Below are positions 22,040-31,820 of a stretch of 62,348 bases of DNA, piece after piece. The stretch is from Bryobacterales bacterium (lineage in GTDB: Bacteria > Acidobacteriota > Terriglobia > Bryobacterales > Bryobacteraceae): assembly GCA_019261985.1 (NCBI GenBank), contig JAFAQY010000008.1, positions 1 through 62,348 on the forward strand, read 5' to 3'. Under the pieces are notes generated by a model. It worked only from the letters and a program-made list of their open reading frames with translations. It did not search any database and had not been told where the DNA came from. The translations under genes were made by a program, and so were the position numbers. The first letter of the stretch is position 1; each line of letters starts with the position of its first letter.

Positions 22040-24784
22040 TCAAGTCACGTGCTTTGCGCTCAGGACCGCGACGGGCAGATCGCGAAACGCGATTTCTGCT
22101 GGAATTTGCGAATCTGTAACGCACACAGCCGCACCGGTGATCGCGTCGAGTAACTCCGATCCCGCAATACCGGAGGGGAGGGTGATCGCGGTCCCCTCCC
22201 AATCCGGATCTGCTTCCCTGCGGGCCGGAAATCGCGCTGTCAGCACTATCAGCATTTTCTCTTCGTAATGGCGCGCGAAAGCGCAGATACGATCCGCCTT
22301 CGGGCCCTCGGCAACCAGCGGCTCATACGATCCTTGGGCAAAAAGCTCCGGCTCCACTGCTCGCAAGCAAAGCAGGGCGCGCACGATCAGCAGCTTGATC
22401 GAGCCATCGCGCCAGCCGCTCGACAAATCCCCCAGCGCGGCGCCATCCAGACGTTCCAGCAAGCGGATGCGATGTTCGTAATCTACCGCGCCGCGGTTGT
22501 CCGGATCCACCAGACTCAAATTCCAAAGCTCCGAGCCTTGATAAATATCGGGAACCGCGGGAACCGTTAGCTTGAGCGCGGTTTGGACCAGGCTGTTCTG
22601 AACCCCAAGCCGCGAGATGCGCTCGGCAAAGGGGAGAAAAAGCGAAAAAAAAGCATCCGATGTCTTTGTATCCAGCGCCAGATCGACGAACGCGCGTACC
22701 GCGTCCTCATAACTCTGGTTGGGAGCCACCCAATTCGAATGGGTCTTCGCCTCTCGAACGCTCTTAATCATGGCGGATTTCAGGCGTTCGACGTAGGGCT
22801 GCAATAACTCTGGATTCAGCTCGCTCAGCCCCCATAGTTCCGGAGGCCAAGACCCCAGCAGCATTTGATAGAACATGTATTCGTCGTTCGGGTCGGGCGG
22901 CCCGGTGCCTTCGATATCTCCTCGGCGGGCGCGTAAAATCCGGCTCCAGCCTCGCGCCTGTCCAGCCCACTCCTGAGGGATCTCCGATAGAACTGCCAGC
23001 CGCGCACGCGTATCTTCGCCGCGTTTTGTATCGTGCGTCGACGTAGTCACCATCGCATGCGGCCACCGTTTGGCGCGTTGCGCTTTGTGGAATTGCGCGA
23101 TACTTACGCCGAATTGATCCGGGTCGCCGCCGACTTCATTCAAAGCGATGAACCGGTTGTAGCGATAGAAGGCGGTGTCTTCCAGGCCTTTCGCCATCAC
23201 CGGCCCGCTATACTGCTGTGCCTTCATAGCGCAGCGAAGCACGTCGTGCCGGCTTACCTTACGGCGCTCTTTACTCGCCAGGTCGCCTGAGAGTAAGTCA
23301 TACACGAAATCGAAAACGCTCGGATCGAGCTCGGATTCATCTGTACGCGCCTGCGTAACGGCCCAATCCAAAAACCGGCGGTCCTCGTCCGTGGGCGCGC
23401 CGTTCATATCCACATAGGTGCGATATACGGGAAAACACGCGATCACTTCGCGAATCGCTCTCCGGAGCACGTTGTAAGTGAAATCAGCCGTGCAGGGGTC
23501 TTGTCGCGCCACGGCGACGGCCTCGTGCGCCAGCATGTCCAGCTCGCTCTCCATTTCGTTGCGCATAATGCGGAGCTTGGACTGACGCACGACTTCCGCG
23601 AAATGCTCTCGCCTGCCGGTGAAGTCCACGTACAAGCGTGTAAATTCGTCCTCGCCGGCCGGATCGATTAATAGCCCCAGCACGAGGTTGGCGAACGAAT
23701 ATCCGGTGGTCCCGTCCACGTCCCAATTCTCGGGAAGATTCTCGAAGCGTGCGAGAATTTTCTCCACCACCAGGTAAAAGGGCTCGGACGTCACATCAGC
23801 GTTGCGGAGGCGCTGCAAGTATTCCGCGGGGTTCAATAAACCATCGATATGATCGATCCGCAAACCATCCAGCGTTCCATCGGCGAGGAACTGGAACACC
23901 AGGGAATGGACATGCTCGAAAACAGCCGGCAGTTCCATCCGCAGCCCGGCGAGCTCATTAATGTTGAAAAAGCGCCGGTAATTGATCTCGTCGCCGGCTA
24001 CGCGGAAGTACGCGGCCCGCCAGTGCTGGTCGCGGATCAAATTATCCAGACGGGTCCAGCTTTCCTCTTGCCCGGGTGCGCCATTGAACCTGGCCAGCGC
24101 GATCGCAATTGCGTTTCGAACTTCGGCGTCGTTCTGCGAGGCCTGCGCAAGCTCGCGTTTCAATTCGCCCGCGCGCCGGCCGGCTTGAGGCCTCCATTCC
24201 GGCAAGTGAGCGAACTCGTCTCCCAGGCGCTCCATCTCGGGATGCGCCGAGCCAAGTATCCGATCATAATGCAGGGGATTAACCGGCAGCTTATGCGTAC
24301 GGTACGCCCAAACTGCGAACGATCCATGCTCCGCATCGAATTCGAGCGCCAGCTTGCCCGAGTAAAGCTCCTCGCCATACTGCCCGCCGAGGTATGGAAG
24401 CAGCAGCTTGTCGTTTCGCCATTGAATGTCGAACCATCCCGCGTACGCCGAGTCCGGTCCCCATTCGAGAACATCCAGCCACCACGGATTGTCAGCGCCG
24501 CCCACGCCCATGTGATTCGGCACGAAGTCGAGTATCTGCCGCAAGCCATTCTCGCGAAACGCCGCGACCATCGCATCGAAATCTTTGGGCGTGCCGAGCT
24601 CCGGATTCAGCGCATGATGATCCACAATGTCATAGCCATGCGTGCTGCCGGGCCGCGCTTTGAGCCAGGGCGAAGCGTACACATGGCTGATACCCAGGCG
24701 CGCGAGATACGGCGCGATCCGCGCCGCGTCTTTGAAAGTGAAATCTTTATGGAACTGCAGGCGGTAGGTAGCGCGCGGAATCAT
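22040..24784 (-). CDS. treY: Maltooligosyltrehalose synthase TreY
   Basis: The start MIPRATYRLQFHKDFTFKDA is the family opening and overlaps the treZ stop by ATGA. The 914-aa GH13 protein has YLARLGISHVYASPWLKARP, DFVPNHMGVGG, GLRIDHIDGLLNP with the nucleophile Asp, and the TSTHDTKRGEDTRARL box specific to TreY, plus LTVPAVPDIYQGSELW. TreY converts the reducing-end alpha-1,4 bond of malto-oligosaccharides to alpha,alpha-1,1, and TreZ then frees trehalose. It is the last gene of treX-treZ-treY. Confidence 0.95.
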   Translation of the reverse strand: MIPRATYRLQFHKDFTFKDAARIAPYLARLGISHVYASPWLKARPGSTHGYDIVDHHALNPELGTPKDFDAMVAAFRENGLRQILDFVPNHMGVGGADNPWWLDVLEWGPDSAYAGWFDIQWRNDKLLLPYLGGQYGEELYSGKLALEFDAEHGSFAVWAYRTHKLPVNPLHYDRILGSAHPEMERLGDEFAHLPEWRPQAGRRAGELKRELAQASQNDAEVRNAIAIALARFNGAPGQEESWTRLDNLIRDQHWRAAYFRVAGDEINYRRFFNINELAGLRMELPAVFEHVHSLVFQFLADGTLDGLRIDHIDGLLNPAEYLQRLRNADVTSEPFYLVVEKILARFENLPENWDVDGTTGYSFANLVLGLLIDPAGEDEFTRLYVDFTGRREHFAEVVRQSKLRIMRNEMESELDMLAHEAVAVARQDPCTADFTYNVLRRAIREVIACFPVYRTYVDMNGAPTDEDRRFLDWAVTQARTDESELDPSVFDFVYDLLSGDLASKERRKVSRHDVLRCAMKAQQYSGPVMAKGLEDTAFYRYNRFIALNEVGGDPDQFGVSIAQFHKAQRAKRWPHAMVTTSTHDTKRGEDTRARLAVLSEIPQEWAGQARGWSRILRARRGDIEGTGPPDPNDEYMFYQMLLGSWPPELWGLSELNPELLQPYVERLKSAMIKSVREAKTHSNWVAPNQSYEDAVRAFVDLALDTKTSDAFFSLFLPFAERISRLGVQNSLVQTALKLTVPAVPDIYQGSELWNLSLVDPDNRGAVDYEHRIRLLERLDGAALGDLSSGWRDGSIKLLIVRALLCLRAVEPELFAQGSYEPLVAEGPKADRICAFARHYEEKMLIVLTARFPARREADPDWEGTAITLPSGIAGSELLDAITGAAVCVTDSQIPAEIAFRDLPVAVLSAKHVT

Positions 24785-26580
24785 CGGCGGCCCTCGCCGG
24801 CGCGCGGCTCGGTCTTCCACCATGCGACTGTCCAGGGCGAGAAACCTTGTTCGCTCACAGATCCCTCCAGCCAAATTGGCGAAACAGGCGCCCGCGGAAA
24901 TCCGCTGGCCGGCGCGCCCGAAAGATTCGCCGCCAGAACCAGATCGTCCGACCCCGCCCGCCAGCGGACCACGACTGCTCCCGGTCCCACCGCTTCGTAA
25001 TCTCCGCCGCGGCGCACTTCTTTAAGCAGCGGCAGAATCGATTTTCGGCAGCTCAGAATCCCCTTGTACCATTCCAGCCACTCGCGGTTATCGGGCTCAT
25101 TGAACCGGGACCACAGTTTCGCGGCTGCAAACGTCGATTCCGCTTGTGGATCCGGTATATGTTTCCGTCGCTCGGGGTCCTGGAACTCCGGAAATTTGGC
25201 AAACTCCTGACGGCGTCCCTCCGCCACGCGATGCGCTAACTCAGGTCCGAAATCGCTAAAGAACGGAAACGGCGAACGGGATCCCCATTCTTCCCCCATA
25301 AACATCATCGGGATCTGCGGAAGCAGCAGATACACCGCGGCCGCAGCTCGTATCGCTTCGCAAGGGGCGAGCGTCATTATGCGCTCGCCGAAAGCGCGGT
25401 TGCCGATCTGATCGTGGTTCTGAAGAAAGGCGATGAACGCATCCGGAGGAAGCTGCCGGGAAGGCTCCCCGCGCGCCGAGCCCCGATACTTCATCACCTC
25501 GCCCTGAAATGCAAACCCTTCGGCGAGCGCGCGGCCGAGCTTCTGCGTGTCTCCGAGGTAGTCGGCATAGTAGCCATGCCCCTCGCCCGTCACTGCCGTG
25601 TGCAGAACGTGATGCACGTCATCGTTCCATTGCGCGGTGTACAGAGTTGTACATCCTCCGGCGTCCCGCTCGAGGAATCTGGATTGATTTTCCTCGTTTT
25701 CGAGAATCAGGTGAACATGCCGATCTGGGAAACAACTCCGGACATGCTGCGCGAGGTCTTCCAAAATGTGCACGGGGCTGTCGTCTTTTATTGCATGGAC
25801 GGCATCCAGCCGCAAGCCGTCGACCTGGAAATCGCGAAGCCAGTAAAGCGCGTTCTGAATGAAAAATTCCCGTACGGCAAGGCTCTCCGGGCCATCGAAG
25901 TTTATGGCCGGCCCCCATGGCGTCGTGTGGCGATCCGTGAAAAACTGCGGCGCATACAGGTGAAGGTAGTTGCCTTCCGGCCCGAAATGGTTGTATACGA
26001 CATCGAGGATTACCATAATTTGCCGCGCGTGAGCCGCTTCGACAAACAGGCGGAAGTCCTCGGGGCGGCCATAGGTCGAATCTGTCGCGTAGGGAAGAAC
26101 GCCGTCATACCCCCAGTTCCAACGCCCTGGAAAATCTCCGATGGGCATGAGTTCCACCGCGGTGATTCCAACATCGCGCAAGCGATCCAGCCGTTTGGCC
26201 GCGGCGTGAAACGTGCCCTCGGCTGTGAACGCGCCGACATGCAATTCGTATAGCACGGCTTCGTGCCACGGTCTGCCCAGCCATGCGGCATCGTTTATCG
26301 ACGCAGGATCGACCACCTCGCTTGGGCCGTGCACATTTTCAGGCTGATAACGCGACGCCGGATCGGGCACGCGCATTCCGTTGGGCAGCAGAAACTGATA
26401 TCGCGAGCCCGGGCCAGCGGACGGCGCGATCAATTCGTGCCAGCCGCCATCCAGCGCTTCCATCCGAAGCGGCTCTGCCTGGTCGAGTAAACACAGCTCG
26501 AGGGATTCGCATGCCGGCGCCCACAAACGGAAGCGGACGCTTCCGTCGGCCCGTATCTCGGTTCCGTGTGGGTTTCGCAT
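24781..26580 (-). CDS. treZ: Maltooligosyltrehalose trehalohydrolase TreZ
   Basis: From MRNPHGTEIRADGSVRFRLW the 599-aa protein has an N-terminal carbohydrate-binding fold (CBM48-like) and a GH13 catalytic barrel with ILDVVYNHFGPEGNYLHLYA, GLRLDAVHAI (nucleophile Asp), LILENEENQSRFL (acid/base Glu) and FLQNHDQIGNRAFGERI. LYTAQWNDDVHHVLH is typical of TreZ. It cleaves trehalose from maltooligosyl trehalose. The upstream in-frame extension to 26655 looks unlike protein. The 3' end overlaps treY by ATGA. Confidence 0.95.
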   Translation of the reverse strand: MRNPHGTEIRADGSVRFRLWAPACESLELCLLDQAEPLRMEALDGGWHELIAPSAGPGSRYQFLLPNGMRVPDPASRYQPENVHGPSEVVDPASINDAAWLGRPWHEAVLYELHVGAFTAEGTFHAAAKRLDRLRDVGITAVELMPIGDFPGRWNWGYDGVLPYATDSTYGRPEDFRLFVEAAHARQIMVILDVVYNHFGPEGNYLHLYAPQFFTDRHTTPWGPAINFDGPESLAVREFFIQNALYWLRDFQVDGLRLDAVHAIKDDSPVHILEDLAQHVRSCFPDRHVHLILENEENQSRFLERDAGGCTTLYTAQWNDDVHHVLHTAVTGEGHGYYADYLGDTQKLGRALAEGFAFQGEVMKYRGSARGEPSRQLPPDAFIAFLQNHDQIGNRAFGERIMTLAPCEAIRAAAAVYLLLPQIPMMFMGEEWGSRSPFPFFSDFGPELAHRVAEGRRQEFAKFPEFQDPERRKHIPDPQAESTFAAAKLWSRFNEPDNREWLEWYKGILSCRKSILPLLKEVRRGGDYEAVGPGAVVVRWRAGSDDLVLAANLSGAPASGFPRAPVSPIWLEGSVSEQGFSPWTVAWWKTEPRAGEGRR

Positions 26581-26601
26581 GCGGTTAGAAGCATCGCAGG
26601 C

Positions 26602-26656
26602 GGCCGGTTTGTGCCGCCACCGCGTGTGGCGCAGACCCAAAAACGCAGGCGGCAAA
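26602..26656. repeat. Interrupted inverted repeat in the treX-treZ gap
   Basis: TGCCGCC at 26612-26618 pairs with GGCGGCA at 26648-26654, with flanking GTTTG/AAAC matches once two bases are allowed to bulge, and GCCAC-CGCGT-GTGGC forms a smaller hairpin inside it. This structured RNA would lie between treX and treZ on the operon message. It could adjust relative expression, or be a worn mobile hairpin element. Confidence 0.4.
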
Positions 26657-26703
26657 CACGGTTGGTCTGCCGCACCTCAAGGACCGCATCCCGGCGCCTG
26701 GGA

Positions 26704-28833
26704 TCATTCGGCTCCAACCTTGCTGAACTGAAACAGCACCAGCGAATGGCCCTCCGCTGCGTAGTTCGTGCCGGGCTTCAAGGGCGGGGAAGGTTGCATT
26801 TCGCCAAGATTCGTGTCCAGAAGCCGCAGCCAATTTCCCCTGCCCGCGGTCGGCAGCGTAAAATCCGTACGGCCAGGGCAGCCATTAAAAACGATCAGCA
26901 AGGTTGCCTTCTGTCCGCGCTGAGGGATTCCGTTCATGATGTGCGCGCGCCCATCCAGCAGCATCCCAAAACAGCGCATGGCGGCGTCATGCCAGTGTTT
27001 TTCCTGCATGGGATAACCACGCGGGTGAATCCAGGTGACGTCGCGGATGCTGCGGCCGACGCGTTCGCCGGTCAAAAAGGTGTTGCGGCGCAAAATCGGA
27101 TGCTTGTGCCGCAGTTCGGCTAAATCGCGCACGAACTGCAGGAGCTTTCCGTTCTTTGCGCGCAGGTTCCAATCTACCCAACTGATTTCGTTGTCCTGGC
27201 AATACGCATTGTTATTTCCATTTTGCGTTCGCGCGAACTCGTCGCCGGCGAGCAGCATCGGCGTTCCTTGGGCGAGCAAAAGAGTCGCCAGCAGATTCCG
27301 CATCTGCCGTTGCCGCAGCTCGAGGATCGCCGGATCCTCCGTAGGACCCTCCACCCCGCAGTTCCACGAGTGGTTGTCGGCGGTTCCATCCTGATTGTTT
27401 TCGCCATTGGCTTGGTTATGCCGTTCGTTGTAGCTGACCGAGTCATACAATGTGAATCCGTCATGAGAGGTGACGAAGTTCACCGAAGCCCACGGCCGCC
27501 GGCCTTCGTGATTGAACTGCTCAGCCGAGGCGCACAGCCGCGGAACCAGGTTTGATATTGTCGTTTGGCATCTCCAAAAATCGCGGACCGCATCCCGGAA
27601 TTTGTCGTTCCATTCCGCCCAACCAGGCGGGAATCCGCCCACTTGATACCCATTCGGCCCAAGGTCCCAGGGCTCGGCGATCAGCTTGATTTTGGCGAGC
27701 ACCGGATCCTGGCTGCACGTTTTGAAGAAGCCGCTCCAATGATTGAAGCCATTTTCATCGCGCGCGAGCGTTGTTGCGAGATCGAAACGGAAACCGTCGA
27801 CGCGAGTTTCCTGCACCCAGTAGCGCAGACTATCCATCACCATCTGCACAACGAAGGGATGATGCAAATTCACCGCATTGCCGGTGCCGCTGTAGTTGAG
27901 GTAAAAGCGCTGTTGGTCGGGAACAAGACGATAATAGTTCGCATTATCGATGCCTTTGAACGAGAGCGTTGGGCCGAGTTCATTGCCCTCGGCCGTGTGG
28001 TTGTAAACAACATCCAAAATTACTTCCAGGCCCGCTTCGTGGAAGCGCTCGACCATTTCCTTGAATTCACGCAGGACTGCCTCCGGCGCCACCGCGTAAC
28101 GTTGGTCCGGCGCGAAGAAGCCGATCGTGTCGTAACCCCAGAAATTGCAGAGGCCGCGCTCCATGAGATGGTGGGCGCTAACGAATGACTGGACCGGCAG
28201 TAACTCCACCGAAGTGACGCCCAGAGACCGAATGTATTGAATCACCTCCTTCGTCGCCAGTCCGCGATATTTGCCGCGAAGGCGTCCGGGAACGTCGGGA
28301 TGCAGCTTTGTATAGCCGCCCACATGCAATTCATAGAGCAGCGTATCGTCCCATGGCACACGGTGGAAGTTTTGGGGATGAACGGCGCCGGATGGCCGAT
28401 CGGCCACCAGGCATTTGGGCATGAAGGGCGCGCTGTCCCGATCGTCGAATGTAAGATCGTCGCCGGACTCCATGCGGTATCCGAACAAGGCGGGATCCCA
28501 CTTGAAAGCCCCGATATGGGCGCGAGCATAGGGATCCAGAAGCAGCTTGTTCGGATTAAAACGGTGACCGCTTTCGGGTTCGTAAGGTCCGGTCACGCGC
28601 AAGCCGTAGTGCGTGCCCGGAGGGATCTCCACGAAGCAGCCATGCCAGACTAAATCCGTGTATTCGGGAAGCGCGATGCGGTCAATTTCCCGTTCTCCGG
28701 CGTTATCGAACAGGCAGACCTCTACCTTGGTCGCGTTGGCCGAAAAAACGGCAAAGTTCGTCCCTTCGCCATCCCAGGAGGAACCCAACGGATGCGGTGA
28801 TCCTTCTTTGACACGGATTTTAGTCGCAGTCAT
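26704..28833 (-). CDS. treX: Glycogen/maltodextrin debranching enzyme TreX (GlgX type)
   Basis: The 709-aa GH13 isoamylase-type protein opens with HPLGSSWDGEGTNFAVFSAN and includes EVILDVVYNHTAEGNELGPT, GFRFDLATTLARDENGF with the nucleophile Asp, AEPWDLGPNGYQVGGFPPGW with the acid/base Glu, and FVTSHDGFTLYDSVSYNERH. It hydrolyses alpha-1,6 branches of glycogen and supplies linear maltodextrin to TreY and TreZ. It is the first gene of the trehalose operon. No promoter motif is obvious in the 47 bp before the next gene. Confidence 0.94.
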   Translation of the reverse strand: MTATKIRVKEGSPHPLGSSWDGEGTNFAVFSANATKVEVCLFDNAGEREIDRIALPEYTDLVWHGCFVEIPPGTHYGLRVTGPYEPESGHRFNPNKLLLDPYARAHIGAFKWDPALFGYRMESGDDLTFDDRDSAPFMPKCLVADRPSGAVHPQNFHRVPWDDTLLYELHVGGYTKLHPDVPGRLRGKYRGLATKEVIQYIRSLGVTSVELLPVQSFVSAHHLMERGLCNFWGYDTIGFFAPDQRYAVAPEAVLREFKEMVERFHEAGLEVILDVVYNHTAEGNELGPTLSFKGIDNANYYRLVPDQQRFYLNYSGTGNAVNLHHPFVVQMVMDSLRYWVQETRVDGFRFDLATTLARDENGFNHWSGFFKTCSQDPVLAKIKLIAEPWDLGPNGYQVGGFPPGWAEWNDKFRDAVRDFWRCQTTISNLVPRLCASAEQFNHEGRRPWASVNFVTSHDGFTLYDSVSYNERHNQANGENNQDGTADNHSWNCGVEGPTEDPAILELRQRQMRNLLATLLLAQGTPMLLAGDEFARTQNGNNNAYCQDNEISWVDWNLRAKNGKLLQFVRDLAELRHKHPILRRNTFLTGERVGRSIRDVTWIHPRGYPMQEKHWHDAAMRCFGMLLDGRAHIMNGIPQRGQKATLLIVFNGCPGRTDFTLPTAGRGNWLRLLDTNLGEMQPSPPLKPGTNYAAEGHSLVLFQFSKVGAE

Positions 28834-28880
28834 CTACTCAAGATAACTGCAAGGGACAGTTTTGTTTTGTAACGAATTGA

Positions 28881-29093
28881 TCAGGCAGGGGTGTGCGACG
28901 CCTCCTTGTGCCGTCTGCGCGCGATCAGTTCCTGCTGTGCCCGGAACCAGTCCTCCTGGGGAGAACCGTCCGGACATCCGCGTTGTTGCCAATATGAGTA
29001 CGCTAGCGGCGCGATATCCGCGTCCGCGAAGAGTTCAGTGTGTCTGGTTTGCTCGTAGTTGGGAACGAGAAGAGCTTGCGCTTTGCTTGACAT
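28881..29093 (-). CDS. DUF2934 protein, 70 aa
   Basis: The region IAPLAYSYWQQRGCPDGSPQ followed by EDWFRAQQELIARR is the DUF2934 signature (Ax-A-Y-xx-W-xx-R-G-x-P-x-G-x-x-x-x-D-W-xx-A), a small helical domain of unknown function common in Acidobacteria and Proteobacteria. A GGAG site eight bases upstream supports the start at 29093 over a longer frame. It lies upstream of treX in the same orientation, 47 bp away, and could be transcribed with the trehalose genes. Confidence 0.8.
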   Translation of the reverse strand: MSSKAQALLVPNYEQTRHTELFADADIAPLAYSYWQQRGCPDGSPQEDWFRAQQELIARRRHKEASHTPA

Positions 29094-29233
29094 CTTAGTC
29101 TCCAGAAGGTCAGATTCAGAGTTGCATTTTGACCGGCTCGGACCCACGCGAATGGGTTGGGCATAAGATCGTCTAGCATTAGATCTATCTTGCGGTGGTC
29201 GCGTTACACGTTTCTAAATTTGTGCCTGTGCGC

Positions 29234-30144
29234 CTAATCCGGCGTCGGCGTACGTTCCGCGCGATCGATCACAAGCATTTCCACCGGCACTTTGCCGGGC
29301 ACGAGCTTCAATCCGAGCTGCGACTGCACCGCGTCAAACAGATCGGGCGCGGGATCGGAGGCATTCGCCGGAGCGTCCGGGGCCGTGGGAACGGGCGACT
29401 GAGGGCGCGGGACGTATTCCAAATGAAAGTCGTAAACTCCGTTGAGGCCGGTTTGGTCTTTCACGGGCGCGCCTGCATGCAAGCCCAAGAAATACGCGAT
29501 CTGCGGCATCCGCTCATTTAAGACCGTTGCCCGGTTCCGGCCATTAACCGTTATCGTTGCCTCGATTGTGGCTCCGGGCGGATAAATTGGATTACCCGGC
29601 CGCGGAGCCGGGAAGCTGTTTGCATCCGTGATCATCAATTCATTCGATGGGCCGTCCGCCCTGGCTTGCACATTCGCCCGGGGCGCTTCGCGCGCCGAAG
29701 ATTCCCTGAGTTTCGGACCATTCCTTGCCACTTGTAGCAAGTATCCCGAAACCTCTTTAGTTTCGCGGTGCACGGCCAAGTTGAAGCGTTCCACAAGCAG
29801 ATGCTGGAGCATCAATCTAAAATCGCCTAAGGTCTGCCGCTCGGGATGATAGCCACAATGTTATAGCCGCTACTGCGAACCCAGTCGGGTGCGGAGATCC
29901 GGTCGACGGGGATGTCGTACGCAATTTGGATCGCGCGAATAAGCCTGATATTGGTCCATGTGATCCGTCCTGGATCGTGATTTCCGCGATTGAACGGGCC
30001 AGGCGGAAGGGGTCCGCCGTCCATCGAGCCTGTTACGGCTCCCGTTGGCGCAGGCTTTACAGAGGCAACTTCAAACGCGACGGGAGTGGATTGTGCGATG
30101 GCAAACGTTGCCGCAATCACCCCAAGCACCAAAGATCTTTTCAT
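29234..30144 (-). pseudogene. TIGR03435-family secreted protein interrupted by a frameshift
   Basis: The first frame starts at 30144 with a signal peptide (MKRSLVLGVIAATFAIAQ) and TPVAFEVASVKPAP, the family hallmark, and stops after VAIIPSGRP near 29827. The next frame continues ERQTLGDFRLMLQHLLVERF, FNLAVHRETKEVSGYLLQVA, VKDQTGLNGVYDFHLEY and AVQSQLGLKLVPGKVPVEML through VIDRAERTPTPD, completing the family profile. One missing base between about 29830 and 29860 restores a single protein of roughly 300 aa. TIGR03435 proteins are exported, of unknown function and expanded in soil acidobacteria. Confidence 0.82.
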
Positions 30145-30290
30145 GCGGAGGCCTTGTCCAGACAGAATACCCTAAGCCGCCCTATTACGCCAATTCTGAA
30201 TTCAATGTGGCTGCGGGAATGCTTTTCGCCACTCTAAATCATGCCCTCCCGGAAACATTTGCTATCCTGAAACCGGGTGAGTTTACGCCT

Positions 30291-31499
30291 ATGAATCGTC
30301 GTTTCCAGGTTGCTGTTGTCGGCTTCTCAGCCGGGATCGTTGGTCTTCTGCTGTTCGGAGCCGAGTACGGCCGCAGCGCTCCTCCGGACGGTCCTTACAC
30401 ACATCTCGGCGTTTACAGCGAGGTGCTGTCGCACATTCAGACGCAGTACGTCGAGGACCCCGACATCAAGGCGGTCACACTCGGCGCTATTAATGGAATG
30501 CTCGAAGCGCTCGACCCGTTCGCCAGCTATCTGAACGCCGATCAATATAAGCAGTATATGGCCGCAAAGCAATCCCCGAAGGCGGATGTGGGCTTGGTGC
30601 TTTCGAAGCGCGCCGGGTATATGACCGTGGTTGACGCAATCCCCGGTTCACCCGCCGCGAAAGCCGGTTTGGCGAGCTACGACGTGATCGAATCAATTAA
30701 TAATGTTGCCACACGCGATATGCCGCTGGCATTTGCCGAAATCCTGCTCCAAGGCGAGCCTGGGACATCTCTCGAAATGAGCGTGCTGCGCTCGACGAAG
30801 CCCGATCCACAAAAAGTAGTGCTGGTCCGTACTAAGGTGGACTATCCTCCGGTAGCGTCGAGGTTAGTAACGGATCAGGGCTCGGAGCCGCAGGGTCTGA
30901 TCGCGACCACAACGCTGGATGCCGCGCGCGTTCGCGAGATTTCTCAAGATGTGGTGAATTTGGAAAAGCAGGGCGCCAAGCGCATCGTTCTGGATGTGCG
31001 CCACTGCTCGACGGGCGCGCCGGAAGAGGGGATCGCGCTGGCAAATCTGTTTATGGATAAGGGCCTGATCGGATACACGCAAGGCCAGAAGGTCAGCCGC
31101 CAGGATTTCCAGGCGTCGCCATCCAAACAGGTAACGAAACGGCCCTTGGTCGTATTGACGGACCGGGCGACTGCGGACGCGTGCGAGGTTGCGGCAGCCG
31201 CTCTGCTGGATTCAAAGCGCGCTCAAGTGGTCGGCGAGCGGACGTTCGGCGATGCGGCGATCCGTAAGGCTGTCACCATGGACGATGGCAGCGCGGTGAT
31301 TCTTTCAGTAGCCAAGTATTACTCGCCATCCGGCAAAGCGATTCAGGATACCGGCGTGGCTCCATCCGTCCCGCAAGCGGAGAGCGAAGCTCAAGCCGAG
31401 GACGACAACGTGGCGCCCGATCTCCAGGATGCCGCCCCCGTGAAGCAAGGTCCTGACCTGATTTTGAAGAAGGGCCTGGACCTCCCGCCGGAGCAATAG
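30291..31499 (+). CDS. S41 (CtpA/Prc-like) protein lacking the catalytic Ser and Lys
   Basis: From MNRRFQVAVVGFSAGIVGLL the 402-aa protein has a signal anchor, an N-terminal helical segment (VYSEVLSHIQTQYVEDPDIK), a PDZ domain at about 95-180 and the S41 core. In Prc/CtpA the nucleophile lies in SASASE and the base Lys 25 residues later in TFGKGT. Here these read T-A-D296-A-C-E and TFGD321AA, so the Ser is Asp and the Lys is Asp. The rest of the fold (VVGERTFG, AVILSVAKYYSPSGKAI) is intact. It is probably a non-proteolytic periplasmic binder or adaptor. A longer frame to 30045 lacks support. Confidence 0.85.
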   Translation: MNRRFQVAVVGFSAGIVGLLLFGAEYGRSAPPDGPYTHLGVYSEVLSHIQTQYVEDPDIKAVTLGAINGMLEALDPFASYLNADQYKQYMAAKQSPKADVGLVLSKRAGYMTVVDAIPGSPAAKAGLASYDVIESINNVATRDMPLAFAEILLQGEPGTSLEMSVLRSTKPDPQKVVLVRTKVDYPPVASRLVTDQGSEPQGLIATTTLDAARVREISQDVVNLEKQGAKRIVLDVRHCSTGAPEEGIALANLFMDKGLIGYTQGQKVSRQDFQASPSKQVTKRPLVVLTDRATADACEVAAAALLDSKRAQVVGERTFGDAAIRKAVTMDDGSAVILSVAKYYSPSGKAIQDTGVAPSVPQAESEAQAEDDNVAPDLQDAAPVKQGPDLILKKGLDLPPEQ

Positions 31500-31511
31500 A
31501 AACGACCAAAT

Positions 31512-31820
31512 ATGCCTTTGTACGAGTATCGGTGCTCGAAGTGCGACACCGTCTTTGAAGTGCTTCAAAAATTCTCGGATGCCCCGCTAACCACGCACGA
31601 AAGTTGCGGAGGCGCGCTGGAACGCTTGATTTCCGCGCCCGGATTCCAGTTCAAGGGTAGCGGCTGGTACGTCACCGACTACAAGGGTTCCGGCGCCAAA
31701 ACGGAAACCAAGGCGGCGGACGGCGATAAAAAGGCCGACACGAAGACCGACTCCAAACCGGCGTCGACCGAAAGCAAGACCGAGTCGAAGCCCGCGGAAA
31801 CCGCGAAAAAGAGCGAGTAA
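31512..31820 (+). CDS. FmdB-family zinc ribbon protein
   Basis: The start MPLYEYRCSKCDTVFEVLQK is the FmdB/putative regulatory zinc-ribbon signature, with CSKC and a single later Cys in the SCGGALERL segment, which stands where a second CxxC would be. About 50 residues of low-complexity Lys/Thr/Asp/Glu repeats (KTDSKPASTESKTESKPAET) form the tail. Members are suspected regulators of amide or formamide metabolism but functions are largely unproven. The gene starts 12 bp after the S41-like gene and is probably co-transcribed. Confidence 0.85.
   Translation: MPLYEYRCSKCDTVFEVLQKFSDAPLTTHESCGGALERLISAPGFQFKGSGWYVTDYKGSGAKTETKAADGDKKADTKTDSKPASTESKTESKPAETAKKSE

Noticed and set aside
23849-25000. 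Long plus-strand frame of 383 codons opposite treY and treZ
   Set aside because: It is antisense to two well-identified enzymes, has no family match, and its frame follows from GC-rich codon bias.
25414-26253. Plus-strand frame of 279 codons opposite treZ
   Set aside because: Same reason: antisense shadow of a secure GH13 gene.
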